A DNA stretch of 43,536 nt from positions 1 through 43,536 of the forward strand of contig JAEYGZ010000043.1 in NCBI GenBank assembly GCA_023409535.1. The letters are read 5' to 3'. Shown here in pieces: positions 16,325 to 24,906 of the stretch (positions are counted from its first letter, which is position 1; each line of letters begins with the position of its first letter). This DNA comes from Bacillota bacterium (GTDB taxonomy: Bacteria; Bacillota; Clostridia; Lachnospirales; Lachnospiraceae). Under the pieces are notes generated by a model that saw only the letters and a list, made by a program, of their open reading frames with translations, was not told the origin of the DNA and ran no database searches. A program made the position numbers and the translations under genes.

Positions 16325-17401
16325 TTAATTTACTTTTATTTGAGAGACCTTCTTTTGAAAAAGCTTATTCTTCAGGGGGAGTGCAATATTCACGAGCATT
16401 ATCATTACCGGCACCTCAATAAGCGGTCCGATTACCGCAGCAAAAGCCTGATCTGAAGAAATGCCGAAAACTGCCACTGCTACTGCGATCGCTAATTCAA
16501 AATTATTACTGGCAGCTGTAAAGGATAAGGTTACCGTCTGTTCGTAGGATAGCTTCTGCTTATATGACATAAAAAAGCTCGCAAAGAACATGATGATAAA
16601 GTATAACAGCAAAGGAATCGCAATTCTTATAACATGTATCGGCAGGGCAACGATAAACTGGCCTTTTAATATAAACATCACAACAATGGTATAAAGTAAT
16701 GCAATTAGCGCGAGGGGCGATATCTTAGGTATAAACACCTTTTCGTACCACTCACCGGATTTCGTCTTTACTAAGATTATTCTTGTGAAAAACCCTAATG
16801 CAAAGGGTATGCCAAGATAAATTAATACGCTTTTCGCTACCTCCCAGATCGAAATATTGATGACCTGGCCTCCCCAGGATAATCCCAGCCACTTCGGTAA
16901 TACCGTAGCAAATAAATAAATATAGACCGAATATAATAATATCTGAAATATTGAATTAAGGGCTACCAGGGCAGCACAGTATTCAATATCCCCCTTCGCC
17001 AGAGTGTTCCAAACAATTACCATAGCGATGCATCTCGCCAATCCGATGATTATCAACCCGATCGCATAGTTTGGCATATCACGCAGAAGCAAGACGGCAA
17101 GGCCAAACATCAGGACCGGACCAACTATCCAATTTTGAATCAGAGATAGAAGAAGCACTTTTTTATTCTTTGTTACTTTACCCATCTTATCATACTTAAT
17201 CTTTGCAAGCGGCGGATACATCATAATAATCAATCCGATCGCGATCGGCCATGAGATTGTTCCTGTACTCATTTCCTCAAGTGTTTTTGCCAGACCGGGA
17301 AAAAGATATCCGCCTAATACCCCTAATCCCATAGCAATGAAAATCCATATGGTTAAATAGCGGTCAAGAAATGATAATCCGGCTCTTTTCTTTTCATTCA
17401 T
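16325..17401 (-). CDS. acr3: Acr3-type arsenite efflux permease
   Basis: This is a 358-residue membrane protein with ten predicted segments, the size and pattern of the Acr3 (bile/arsenite/riboflavin transporter) family rather than of ArsB. The conserved GLARCIAMVIVWN segment carries the Cys known to be needed in Acr3 proteins. It extrudes arsenite using the proton gradient alone, or with ArsA as an ATP-driven pump; arsA and arsD downstream make the second mode likely. The start follows GGAGG by 11 bases. It is 42 bases after arsR and 39 before arsD. Confidence 0.95.
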   Translation of the reverse strand: MNEKKRAGLSFLDRYLTIWIFIAMGLGVLGGYLFPGLAKTLEEMSTGTISWPIAIGLIIMMYPPLAKIKYDKMGKVTKNKKVLLLSLIQNWIVGPVLMFGLAVLLLRDMPNYAIGLIIIGLARCIAMVIVWNTLAKGDIEYCAALVALNSIFQILLYSVYIYLFATVLPKWLGLSWGGQVINISIWEVAKSVLIYLGIPFALGFFTRIILVKTKSGEWYEKVFIPKISPLALIALLYTIVVMFILKGQFIVALPIHVIRIAIPLLLYFIIMFFASFFMSYKQKLSYEQTVTLSFTAASNNFELAIAVAVAVFGISSDQAFAAVIGPLIEVPVMIMLVNIALPLKNKLFQKKVSQIKVN

Positions 17402-17443
17402 ATATCAGTTATCCTCCAATTATTATAAGGCTGCTTTCCCAAC

Positions 17444-17791
17444 CTAATGCGGATATCTGCCGAGGGTACAAATACTCATTCCGCGGCAAATATTTTTATT
17501 TTTAATATCCTCCTGATAGGTCGGGAGCTCTTGCAGCTTATCACAAAGATAGTTATAAAGCTCCTTGTGGTTTATTATAAACTGTTCGCTCCATCGATAA
17601 TAAGTCCACTGGGCTTTTTTGCAGCTTAGCAGAATACCGCTTTGTCTGAGGATGTTCAGGTGCCTGGATGCATTGGATTGTGTCAAATTCAGACTTGCTT
17701 CAAGCTCGCAAACACACAGCTCTCCGTCAAGCAGGATAGATAAAATCCTCAGTCTGCTTTCTTCCGATAGTGCCTTAAATAGATCAACCAC
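17444..17791 (-). CDS. arsR: ArsR-family arsenite-responsive repressor (first)
   Basis: This 115-residue winged-helix repressor has the classic As(III) site in the recognition region, GELCVCELE, and the DNA-reading helix LTQSNASRHLNILRQSGI. The C-terminal tail holds two further Cys (NICRGMSIC). The start is GTG 17791 with GGAGGG upstream. It directly precedes acr3, arsD and arsA and should repress them until As(III) or Sb(III) binds. An AT-rich region with repeated TATGC lies just upstream. Confidence 0.94.
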   Translation of the reverse strand: MVDLFKALSEESRLRILSILLDGELCVCELEASLNLTQSNASRHLNILRQSGILLSCKKAQWTYYRWSEQFIINHKELYNYLCDKLQELPTYQEDIKNKNICRGMSICTLGRYPH

Positions 17792-17810
17792 CTTCTGCCC
17801 TCCATCCCTT

Positions 17811-17848
17811 TATGCTTATATGCCTATATATTCATATGCATTATATGC
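17811..17848 (-). promoter_or_regulatory. candidate ars promoter/operator with TATGC repeats
   Basis: On the + strand TATGC occurs four times (17811, 17819, 17835, 17844), partly as inverted CATATG units. A leftward TATAAT (17840-17845) could be the -10 box of arsR, though no good -35 stands 16-18 bases upstream. The site lies between the reductase stop (17874) and arsR (17791), where the ArsR operator would be expected. Confidence 0.4.
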
Positions 17849-17873
17849 GGAAGCATTACAAATGATTACACGA

Positions 17874-19514
17874 TTACTCCGTGTTTTGCTTACCGTACTG
17901 CTTAAACCCGCCGGACAAATTATATACTTCTTTAAATCCATGATTGATGAGTATATTCTGTGCAGCATTTCCGGTAACACCTTTATTGCAATAGGTTACA
18001 GCCGCTGCATCAGGATCCAGTTCACCGATTGAATTTCGCAGATTAGCATGGGGAATATTAATGGCGGTTTTGGCATGCGCTTTATTAAACTGTGCTGTTA
18101 CCCTTGCATCAATCAGTTCATATTTCTTACCTGATTTAATAAGTTTCTTTAACTGATCAGCAGTTATTAAGGGGCGGTTCTTATGAATGGCGTTATCCAA
18201 GATCATTCCCGTATACATGACCGGATCTTTCGTTGTAGAAAATGGCGGTGCATAGGCAAGATCCAGATGGAACAGATCCTCAACTTTGGCTTTAAAAGTG
18301 ATTGCAGTAACAAATACATCAATCCGTTTATCAACACCCTCATAACCCACAATCTGTACACCCAGCAGTCTTCCGGTAATTTTATCTGCGATTCCCTTAA
18401 TGACCATCTCCTTGCCGCCCATGTATTCCGGCTTATTCGGTTTAATATTATGGCAAACGGCTGCCTCATAGCCCTGTTCCAAGGCTTCACGCTCAGAGAG
18501 TCCGGTTTGAGCCACTGTCACATCAAAAATCTTGAAAATTCCTGTACCTAAAACCCCTCTAAACTCCAAGTCGCCGCCTGTTATACTGTCACCGGCAATT
18601 CTTCCTGTCTTATTCGCGGTTGATCCTAATGGACGATAGACCGGTTTACCTGTTATAACATGGAACTGCTCGGTACAGTCACCGCAAGCATAGATATCCG
18701 TCAGATTTGTCTGCATCCTGGTATTCACACGAATTGCACCGGATATCCCCAGCTCTATTCCAGCTTCAGCAGCCAGTTCCGTATTGGGCTTGATACCTGT
18801 TGATACCAGAACCAAATCAGCTCCGATTTCTTTACCGTCCGATAATATTACGCTGTCATGTGTAATTTCAGCAGCAGATGCACCTACATATACCGTAACA
18901 CCATTCTTAACAAGATGCTCCTGAACATAAACTGCCATATCCTGATCTAATCCCGGTGTTACCTGGGGCAGCCGTTCCAGTAAAGTAACATCCATTCCAA
19001 GCTTCTTAAGGTTCTCACATACTTCAAGACCGATGAACCCTGTACCGATTATCACTGCCGACCGGGGGTGATTTACATCAATGAACGTTCTTATCCTGTT
19101 CATATCGTTAATAGTTCGAAGGGTAAAAACATGCTCACCATCCACTCCCTTTATAGGAGGCATGGCTGCTCTTGCACCGGTGGCAATTATGAGTTTATCA
19201 TAAGAAGCAGCAAATACTTCTCCGCTAACCAGGTTCTCTACCATAATGCTCTTTGAATCAGGTGCGATGGAGAGAACCTCATGTAAGGTATGAATATCAA
19301 CGTTATATTTTTCTTTAAAGAACCCAGGATCCCGCGGAGTCAGATCCTCCGCGTTTTCGATTTCTCCTCCGATGTAATATGGCATTCCGCAGCCGGAATA
19401 AGATATAAAACTATCCTTTTCATAAATCAAAATCTCCGCATCTTCACTATTTCTTCTGGCTTTTGCAGCTGCTGATGTTCCGGCTGCAACTGCTCCGATG
19501 ATAATAATACGCAT
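17874..19514 (-). CDS. CoA-disulfide reductase with C-terminal rhodanese domain
   Basis: This 546-residue flavoprotein belongs to the single-cysteine pyridine-nucleotide disulfide reductases (CoA-disulfide reductase, NADH oxidase). It begins with the FAD-binding fold IIIIGAVAAGTSAAAKARR, has the redox Cys in YSGCGMPYY, an NAD fold GTGFIGLEV and the FAD motif YACGDC. Residues about 455-546 form a rhodanese domain with active Cys in TYCNKGVTG, as in CoADR-Rhd fusions. The start at 19514 is preceded by GGAAGGAGAAG. It lies 19 bases after one arsR gene and ahead of another, with arsenite export genes beyond. It may handle thiol or persulfide stress from arsenic; direct arsenate reduction is not indicated. 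Confidence 0.9.
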   Translation of the reverse strand: MRIIIIGAVAAGTSAAAKARRNSEDAEILIYEKDSFISYSGCGMPYYIGGEIENAEDLTPRDPGFFKEKYNVDIHTLHEVLSIAPDSKSIMVENLVSGEVFAASYDKLIIATGARAAMPPIKGVDGEHVFTLRTINDMNRIRTFIDVNHPRSAVIIGTGFIGLEVCENLKKLGMDVTLLERLPQVTPGLDQDMAVYVQEHLVKNGVTVYVGASAAEITHDSVILSDGKEIGADLVLVSTGIKPNTELAAEAGIELGISGAIRVNTRMQTNLTDIYACGDCTEQFHVITGKPVYRPLGSTANKTGRIAGDSITGGDLEFRGVLGTGIFKIFDVTVAQTGLSEREALEQGYEAAVCHNIKPNKPEYMGGKEMVIKGIADKITGRLLGVQIVGYEGVDKRIDVFVTAITFKAKVEDLFHLDLAYAPPFSTTKDPVMYTGMILDNAIHKNRPLITADQLKKLIKSGKKYELIDARVTAQFNKAHAKTAINIPHANLRNSIGELDPDAAAVTYCNKGVTGNAAQNILINHGFKEVYNLSGGFKQYGKQNTE

Positions 19515-19533
19515 GGTATCTTCTCCTTCCCGC

Positions 19534-19860
19534 TCAATCGCAAGAGCATCTCTCGTCACTATTGCTTTGTACAGGTGTATCCATCATTCTCGTTAATAAA
19601 GCATGCGCCGGTTCACAACCACTATGATTGACCGCATAAAACATCCATTTCCCATCTCTTCGGCCGGTTACAACTCCAGCCTCACATAAACTTTTCATGT
19701 GGTGGGATAAGGTTGATTGGGAGATATTCAGCTCATCTAAAAGCTGGCATGCACACATTTCACCTCCCAAAAGCATCTCAACAATCATCAACCGGTTCGG
19801 ATCACAAAGAGCTTTGAATACTGATGCTGTTTTACTAAATTTATTCTCCAATTCTTTCAC
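19534..19860 (-). CDS. ArsR-family metalloid-responsive repressor (second)
   Basis: This 108-residue winged-helix repressor has MCACQLLDEL, a Cys-Ala-Cys version of the As(III) site, followed by the recognition helix ISQSTLSHHMKSLCEAGVV. Three more Cys are near the C-terminus (HSGCEP and RCSCD). It heads the leftward run and lies 19 bases before the reductase. Its own promoter is near consensus and carries two copies of the palindrome ATATCGATAT, a good candidate for self-repression. It differs clearly from the second ArsR at 17444, so the two may bind different sites or metals. Confidence 0.93.
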   Translation of the reverse strand: MKELENKFSKTASVFKALCDPNRLMIVEMLLGGEMCACQLLDELNISQSTLSHHMKSLCEAGVVTGRRDGKWMFYAVNHSGCEPAHALLTRMMDTPVQSNSDERCSCD

Positions 19861-19873
19861 CTCATATCTATAG

Positions 19874-19916
19874 ATATCGATATGTTTATTATAATTATCA
19901 TATCGATATCCGTCAA
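19874..19916 (-). promoter_or_regulatory. promoter with two ATATCGATAT operators
   Basis: The -35 TTGACG (19911-19916), 17-base spacer and -10 TATAAT (19888-19893) form a strong leftward promoter. The perfect palindrome ATATCGATAT lies at 19900-19909, inside the spacer, and again at 19874-19883, over the likely start site, 26 bases apart. This is a typical repressor layout and points to the ArsR encoded immediately downstream. Confidence 0.7.
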
Positions 19917-19937
19917 TATGTTATTTGAAAAATTGTT

Positions 19938-19962
19938 AAGCCACCGGCTTAGCCGGTGGCTT
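19938..19962. terminator. strong GC-rich hairpin between GH31 and arsR
   Basis: AAGCCACCGG and CCGGTGGCTT pair perfectly around the five-base loop CTTAG. Read leftward it is followed by AACAATTTTT. It sits after the arsR promoter region and before the GH31 stop, so it can insulate the two. Hairpins of this sequence type also occur at ends of IS200/IS605-family elements, but no transposase lies here. Confidence 0.55.
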
Positions 19963-19997
19963 TGACTTTAACCCTATAAGATGACAGAAACCCTTTT

Positions 19998-22001
19998 TTA
20001 CAATTTGCCCACCCAGTCTTTATGGGTATCATTTTTTAACGCAACCGGTATAGTGTGTATTGGCGCTGAGATAGAAATAACCTGCCCACCCTGATATTTT
20101 TCCCCTGTATATAAAATAGTCCATTCTGCTCCGCAGGGCAGATATATTTCGCGCGAATCTGCACCCTGATACATAATTGGTGCAACTAATAAATCCGGTC
20201 CAAACATATACTGATCCTTTAAGGACCAACAAACAGCGTCATTTGGAAATTCATAGAACATCGTCCGCATTACTGGTGTTCCATATTTATGTGCCTGTTC
20301 CATGAGATCACGTATGTAAGGGCGCATAACCTCTCTGAACTCTACATATTTTTTTAAAACCGGATATATTTCATCACCAAAGCTCCAAATTTCATTGTCC
20401 GAACCAGTAAAGAGTGAAATGCTCCCATTTTGACGATGAACCGGTATATCGGAAGGCTGGCGATCTCCGTGTAAACGCATGACCGGGCAGAACGTTCCCC
20501 ATTCAAACCATCGCAAAAACAATTCCTGAAAATCCTTATTCGAGGGATTTCCTCCATGAAAACCTCCTATATCAGTTGTCCACCATGGGATTCCGGCAAT
20601 CCCCATACTAAGTCCGGCGCAGAGTTGTTGACGAAAGGTTTCAAAATTGCACATGATATCACCAGACCAAACCAACGCACCATAACGTTGACTACCCGCC
20701 CATGCACAGCGAACTAAATTTACTATTTTTTGCTCGCCCTCCTTTTGCATTCCCTCAAAAAACAACTTTGAATACTGCTGTGGGTAAATATTACTGACCT
20801 GCAGAGCCGACCCTTTAGCGTACCGATAATTATGAAAATGGTATTTTCCATACTCGGGCTCTGCTTCATCCAGCCAGAACAAGGTAACGCCTTTATCTAA
20901 ATAATTCTTTTTGCACTTCTCCCATACATACTCCTGAGCTTCCTCATTGGTGGCATCTAAAAATACACTGTCACCGCCGAATTGCATCTGCACTGGAATT
21001 CCTGCATCTGTTGACACTAAATAACCGGAATTTTTCATTTCCTTAAAATTTTCGCTTTCCAGCGATATCTGCGGCCATACGGAAACCATGAGTTTAATCC
21101 CCATCTCCTCCAGTTCTTTACACATCGCTTTTACATTTGGAAAAAATTCTTCTTCAAATCGAAAATCTCCCATTTTAGGCCAATGAAAAAAATCGCACAC
21201 TATGACATCCAGAGGTATATTCCGTTTTTTATGCTCTTTGGCAACATTTAATAATTGCCCTTGATTCCAATAACGCAGTTTACTCTGCCAAAAACCCATT
21301 CCATACTCCGGCATCATCGGTACTTTTCCAGTTGCTGCCGCGTAGTGTTCCTCAATTTCAGACGGTATATCTCCGGTGGTTACCCAATAATCCAGCTGTT
21401 TTGTGCTTTCAGCATACCAGGTAGTTTGATTCTGGGCAAAATTAGCTCTGCCGACTGCAGGATTGTGCCATAAAAACCCATACCCTTTACTGGAAAGTAT
21501 GAAAGGAATACTGACTTGTGAATTTCGATGGGCCAATTCAAATTCACAATTTTTAATATCCAAAGTCTCCTGCTGATATTGTCCCATCCCAAACAGCTTT
21601 TCATTAGGATCAGCTTGAAATACAGCAGTCAGGCTGTAATCCCCTCCAGTAACAGGGCGAAAGTTTCGGGCTACTCGCTGCAGTGCTCCCCCTGTTGTTT
21701 GTTCTTGAAAAAGAAGTGATCCATTCTGATTGTAAAAACTAAGATGTAAATGATCCGGCCAGCCTTTGCGAACGGCTTTCACTGTCAATTTTCCAACTTG
21801 AAGACTTGCCTGATCTTCTTCAATCGTAATACACCCTTCTGTTTCTTTTGCAGGTGGCAGCAAAGCCCAATCGGTCAGAACAGGCGGCGACATCATGGAA
21901 GAAATTACTCTAACATCATTCTTGCCCCAGGGGCAGAGGTAGATGGTTTCATGTTCAAGACGGCAAATAAGCATGTTGTTGTTTTTGCTAAAAGTATTCA
22001 T
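19998..22001 (-). CDS. glycoside hydrolase family 31 (alpha-xylosidase/alpha-glucosidase type)
   Basis: This 667-residue enzyme has the GH31 layout: an N-terminal beta domain, a catalytic barrel (about 235-560) and C-terminal beta domains. The nucleophile is Asp378 in FWLDEAEPE; the acid/base is Asp448 in WSGD, 70 residues later, as in characterised family members. RLHGDRQP supplies a substrate-binding segment. The absence of a signal peptide means it works inside the cell on imported oligosaccharides. The LDEAEPE form of the motif is closer to the alpha-xylosidase branch than to maltases, but specificity cannot be fixed. The start is ATG 22001, because GAGGAG overlaps the stop of the upstream AraC gene, so translation is coupled. 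It ends the sugar operon. Confidence 0.92.
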   Translation of the reverse strand: MNTFSKNNNMLICRLEHETIYLCPWGKNDVRVISSMMSPPVLTDWALLPPAKETEGCITIEEDQASLQVGKLTVKAVRKGWPDHLHLSFYNQNGSLLFQEQTTGGALQRVARNFRPVTGGDYSLTAVFQADPNEKLFGMGQYQQETLDIKNCEFELAHRNSQVSIPFILSSKGYGFLWHNPAVGRANFAQNQTTWYAESTKQLDYWVTTGDIPSEIEEHYAAATGKVPMMPEYGMGFWQSKLRYWNQGQLLNVAKEHKKRNIPLDVIVCDFFHWPKMGDFRFEEEFFPNVKAMCKELEEMGIKLMVSVWPQISLESENFKEMKNSGYLVSTDAGIPVQMQFGGDSVFLDATNEEAQEYVWEKCKKNYLDKGVTLFWLDEAEPEYGKYHFHNYRYAKGSALQVSNIYPQQYSKLFFEGMQKEGEQKIVNLVRCAWAGSQRYGALVWSGDIMCNFETFRQQLCAGLSMGIAGIPWWTTDIGGFHGGNPSNKDFQELFLRWFEWGTFCPVMRLHGDRQPSDIPVHRQNGSISLFTGSDNEIWSFGDEIYPVLKKYVEFREVMRPYIRDLMEQAHKYGTPVMRTMFYEFPNDAVCWSLKDQYMFGPDLLVAPIMYQGADSREIYLPCGAEWTILYTGEKYQGGQVISISAPIHTIPVALKNDTHKDWVGKL

Positions 22002-22015
22002 TTTATTATAACTCC

Positions 22016-22945
22016 TCAATTTCTATCCTTAAATTTATGTCTGTATTCCCTCGGAGTACATCCCTTGCTTTTTTTGAACTCCTGAGTAAATCGGTTTATA
22101 CTGGAAAAACCTGTTTCCTCGGCTATACAACTTATCTTTTTATCACTTTGTTCCAAAAAAACCAAAGCACGTAGCAGCCGATACTGGTTGACAAATTCCA
22201 TTGGCGTTTGCCGGAACAATTTTTTAATTGATCTGCATAGATAGCCTTCACTCATGTTTACGAAAGACGCTAAACTGATCAGCGAAAATGGCTCTTGATA
22301 ATGTGCCTGAACATATGTAAAAAATTTTTGCACCCATTCACCTGCGTAATGTACTTCACTATCAATATCTAATAACTGCGTATTTTGCTGAATCATTTCA
22401 GCAAAAAGTTCCATTAGCTTGGCTTTAATACGAAGTTCATACCCAATTGGTTCGTTGATATAATTCTCCAAAATCAACGCAAGTAACTTCTGAAGATCAG
22501 CGGTGTGACTTTCTTCATTATTGAAAATACATGGCAGATCTTTTCCCTTTAAGAAGATGTGAGAAAGATAGTTCTGTTGTATCGCATCATTTTCAAAACT
22601 GGATAAAAAGTTGATATGTACTAAAAAAGCGTAAAAATCAACAGCTTCCACCGACATTTTGGCTGCACCATGAGGTGTACCTGCCGGAATCAGGATAATA
22701 TCACCAGCCTGAATATCATAATTTCCTCTTCCTACCTGCAGGGAAAGCCTGCCGCTGTGCAAATAGAATATCTCCAGTTCTTCATGCCAATGGTAGATCA
22801 GTTTCGCATCTTCCCAAGGCTGATATTGTGTTCGATGTATACTCATTCTAAAAGAGAGCGTACCGTGGGGAAAAATTTCCCTGCCATCATTTCCAATTCT
22901 GTATGGATTGTTTATGTCATTGCTATACTCCAATGATTTTTTCAT
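22016..22945 (-). CDS. AraC-family transcriptional regulator
   Basis: This 309-residue regulator has an N-terminal cupin domain (HWHEELEIFYLHSGRLSLQ, then DIILIPAGTPHGA) for sugar sensing and a C-terminal AraC DNA-binding domain with two helix-turn-helix units (SLASFVNMSEGYLCRSIKKLF and ISCIAEETGFSSINRFTQEFKK). The ATG at 22945 follows AAAGGTG; an in-frame GTG lies three codons before. It is embedded between the permeases and the GH31 gene, so it is made with the operon it probably activates. Direct repeats 21 bases apart upstream of the binding-protein gene are a likely target. Confidence 0.93.
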   Translation of the reverse strand: MKKSLEYSNDINNPYRIGNDGREIFPHGTLSFRMSIHRTQYQPWEDAKLIYHWHEELEIFYLHSGRLSLQVGRGNYDIQAGDIILIPAGTPHGAAKMSVEAVDFYAFLVHINFLSSFENDAIQQNYLSHIFLKGKDLPCIFNNEESHTADLQKLLALILENYINEPIGYELRIKAKLMELFAEMIQQNTQLLDIDSEVHYAGEWVQKFFTYVQAHYQEPFSLISLASFVNMSEGYLCRSIKKLFRQTPMEFVNQYRLLRALVFLEQSDKKISCIAEETGFSSINRFTQEFKKSKGCTPREYRHKFKDRN

Positions 22946-22956
22946 ATAAAGCACCT

Positions 22957-23871
22957 TTAACCTTTCAGGGCACCAATCATAACACCTTTCTCAAAATATT
23001 TCTGTATAAAGGGATAAATACAAAGAACAGGAATGGTGGATACTATAATTACCGCAAACTTGATTTGATCTGCATATTGTTGTGCATAGCTGCCAGCTCC
23101 GGCTCCGGCCCCGCTGCCGGCTCCGCCGGCAAAAGCTTGATTTGAGAGTAAAATATTCCGTAACACAATTTGCAGCGGCTGATATTCATCCTTATTGATA
23201 TAGAGAAGCGCATTAAAAAAGTCATTCCAATGTCCAACCATATAATACAAGAAGATAACCGAAATAACCGCTTTGGACAAGGGAAGGACTATGGTGAGAA
23301 AATAACGAAAATGACTGCTACCGTCCAAAACAGCTGCTTCATATAAATCCTCCGGAATTGAGTTTTCAAAAAAAGTACGTGTTATAATCATATTATAAAC
23401 GTTAATCGCTCCAAGCAAAACCATGACCCAGGGTGTGTCAATCAATCCTACCTTGCTTACTACCATATAGGTAGGAATCATTCCCCCATTAAAAAACATT
23501 GTAAACACAAATATTGGCATTAACCACTTTCTGGACTTGAAGCTTTTTCTTGAAAGGGTATAAGCAGCCGGTAGAGTGACAGCAAGATTTAACAACGTTC
23601 CGATGACAGTATAAAAAATTGTGTTCAAATATCCCTTCCAAATTCGCACGTCCTCCATAATTTTTTCATACCCATAAAAATTTATTTGTCTGGGTATGAA
23701 CAATACCCGACCCTGATTGACCAGATTCGAACTACTAATGGAAGCAATAATAATGAAGTAAAGAGGATAAGCCACTAAAAGGAAGGCAAGAATACTAACC
23801 AACACGACTACTATGGAAAACAAACGATCTGACCAACTCATAGACCGGAATTTATTTGTTCTGCTCTGCAT
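22957..23871 (-). CDS. carbohydrate ABC permease, LplC/CUT1 type
   Basis: This is a 304-residue inner-membrane permease with six segments and the EAA loop EAAVLDGSSHFRYFLTIVLPLSK that docks the ATPase. Length and sequence fit the LplC group of CUT1 oligosaccharide importers. The ATG at 23871 has GGGGGA six bases upstream. A Gly/Ala-rich stretch (AGGAGSGAGAGAG) interrupts the loop before the last membrane segment. It follows the other permease by 12 bases. No ATP-binding subunit is in the cluster; a shared MsmX-like ATPase encoded elsewhere is expected for this type. Confidence 0.94.
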   Translation of the reverse strand: MQSRTNKFRSMSWSDRLFSIVVVLVSILAFLLVAYPLYFIIIASISSSNLVNQGRVLFIPRQINFYGYEKIMEDVRIWKGYLNTIFYTVIGTLLNLAVTLPAAYTLSRKSFKSRKWLMPIFVFTMFFNGGMIPTYMVVSKVGLIDTPWVMVLLGAINVYNMIITRTFFENSIPEDLYEAAVLDGSSHFRYFLTIVLPLSKAVISVIFLYYMVGHWNDFFNALLYINKDEYQPLQIVLRNILLSNQAFAGGAGSGAGAGAGSYAQQYADQIKFAVIIVSTIPVLCIYPFIQKYFEKGVMIGALKG

Positions 23872-23883
23872 CAAAATTCCCCC

Positions 23884-24822
23884 TTACATCAAACTGACGT
23901 CTGAAACTTTTTTGGAAATAGAGTTGGCTATCAATAAAAATATAAAATTGATGAAAGTATTGAACAAACCAACCGCCGAACCAAAACTGAACTGACTTGA
24001 TTTTAATCCCACATTAAAAACATAAGTAGAAATAACTTCTGATATACCCTTATTCAGATTATTCTGCATTAAAAAGGTTTTCTCGAAGCCCACGCTTAAA
24101 ATATTTCCCATATTCATAATTAACAGGATGATAATTGTAGGCATAATAGACGGGAGCTCTATATTCCACACAATCTGCCAGCGATTAGCCCCATCGATTT
24201 TGCAGGCATCATAAAGCTGTGTATCCACGGCTGAAAGGGCCGCAAGAAAGATAATACTATTCCATCCGCAGGCTTGCCAGATTCCAGAAATAACATAAAC
24301 CGGTATGAAATAAATAGTATCTCCCAGTAAATTCGCCGCTTCTGGTATAATTCCAATTGTTTTAAGCAAGTCATCCACCAGCCCTGTCGTAGGTGATAAA
24401 AGAATGTTGATAAGAGACACCAGCACAACAGTTGAAATGAAATAAGGTAAATAAACGGTTGTCTGAACAACTTTCTTAAAACGTTGGCTACGTAATTGAT
24501 TAAGAATTAAAGCCAGAAGAATCGGCATAGGAAAGCCAAATACGATTGTAGAGAATGAAATTAAGAAAGTGTTTTTTAGTGTCGGCAAAAACATTGGGCT
24601 GGAGAAGTACATCTCAAAATATTTAAGTCCGGCCCAATCCCCCCCAGCAATTCCAGCTCCAAATTTAAAATCCCGAAAGGCTAACTGAACGCCATACATT
24701 GGCAAATAGTTAAAAACAATTAGATAGACCAATGCCGGTAATATCATGACCCAAAGCTGCCAGTTTTTCAGCCGGAAGGTTTTCTGAGTTAGAACGGTCA
24801 AAGAACGTTGTTTTGATTTCAT
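23884..24822 (-). CDS. carbohydrate ABC permease, LplB/CUT1 type
   Basis: This is a 312-residue permease with six membrane segments, a conserved N-terminus WVMILPALVYLIVFNYLPMYGV and the EAA-type loop YDACKIDGANRWQIVWNIELPSI. It matches the LplB group and would form the channel with the downstream LplC-type protein. The ribosome site is modest (AGAGATGAG). An intergenic hairpin separates it from the binding-protein gene, which usually keeps permease output below that of the binding protein. Confidence 0.94.
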   Translation of the reverse strand: MKSKQRSLTVLTQKTFRLKNWQLWVMILPALVYLIVFNYLPMYGVQLAFRDFKFGAGIAGGDWAGLKYFEMYFSSPMFLPTLKNTFLISFSTIVFGFPMPILLALILNQLRSQRFKKVVQTTVYLPYFISTVVLVSLINILLSPTTGLVDDLLKTIGIIPEAANLLGDTIYFIPVYVISGIWQACGWNSIIFLAALSAVDTQLYDACKIDGANRWQIVWNIELPSIMPTIIILLIMNMGNILSVGFEKTFLMQNNLNKGISEVISTYVFNVGLKSSQFSFGSAVGLFNTFINFIFLLIANSISKKVSDVSLM

Positions 24823-24852
24823 AGGCTCATCTCTTTCTAATGCAAAAATAAC

Positions 24853-24893
24853 AAAAATCCCGCTCCCTCAACACAGAAGGAGCGAGGATTTTT
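24853..24893 (-). terminator. intra-operon terminator/processing hairpin
   Basis: AAAAATCCCGCTCC (24853-24866) and GGAGCGAGGATTTTT (24879-24893) pair with one bulged base. In the leftward message the stem is followed by TTTTTGTTATTTTTG. It lies between the binding-protein stop and the first permease, so it should end a share of transcripts there and protect the binding-protein message. Confidence 0.7.
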
Positions 24894-24906
24894 AAACAAT
24901 ATAGTT

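Noticed and set aside
17874..19514. The rhodanese domain as an arsenate reductase of the Acr2/Cdc25 type
   Set aside because: The active loop reads CNKGVTG within a CoADR-Rhd fusion, and lacks the HC-X5-R loop of Acr2-type reductases.
19998..22001. GH31 as a recently inserted mobile gene because of the adjacent GC-rich hairpin
   Set aside because: The gene is translationally coupled to the AraC gene and fits the operon; no transposase or target duplication is visible.
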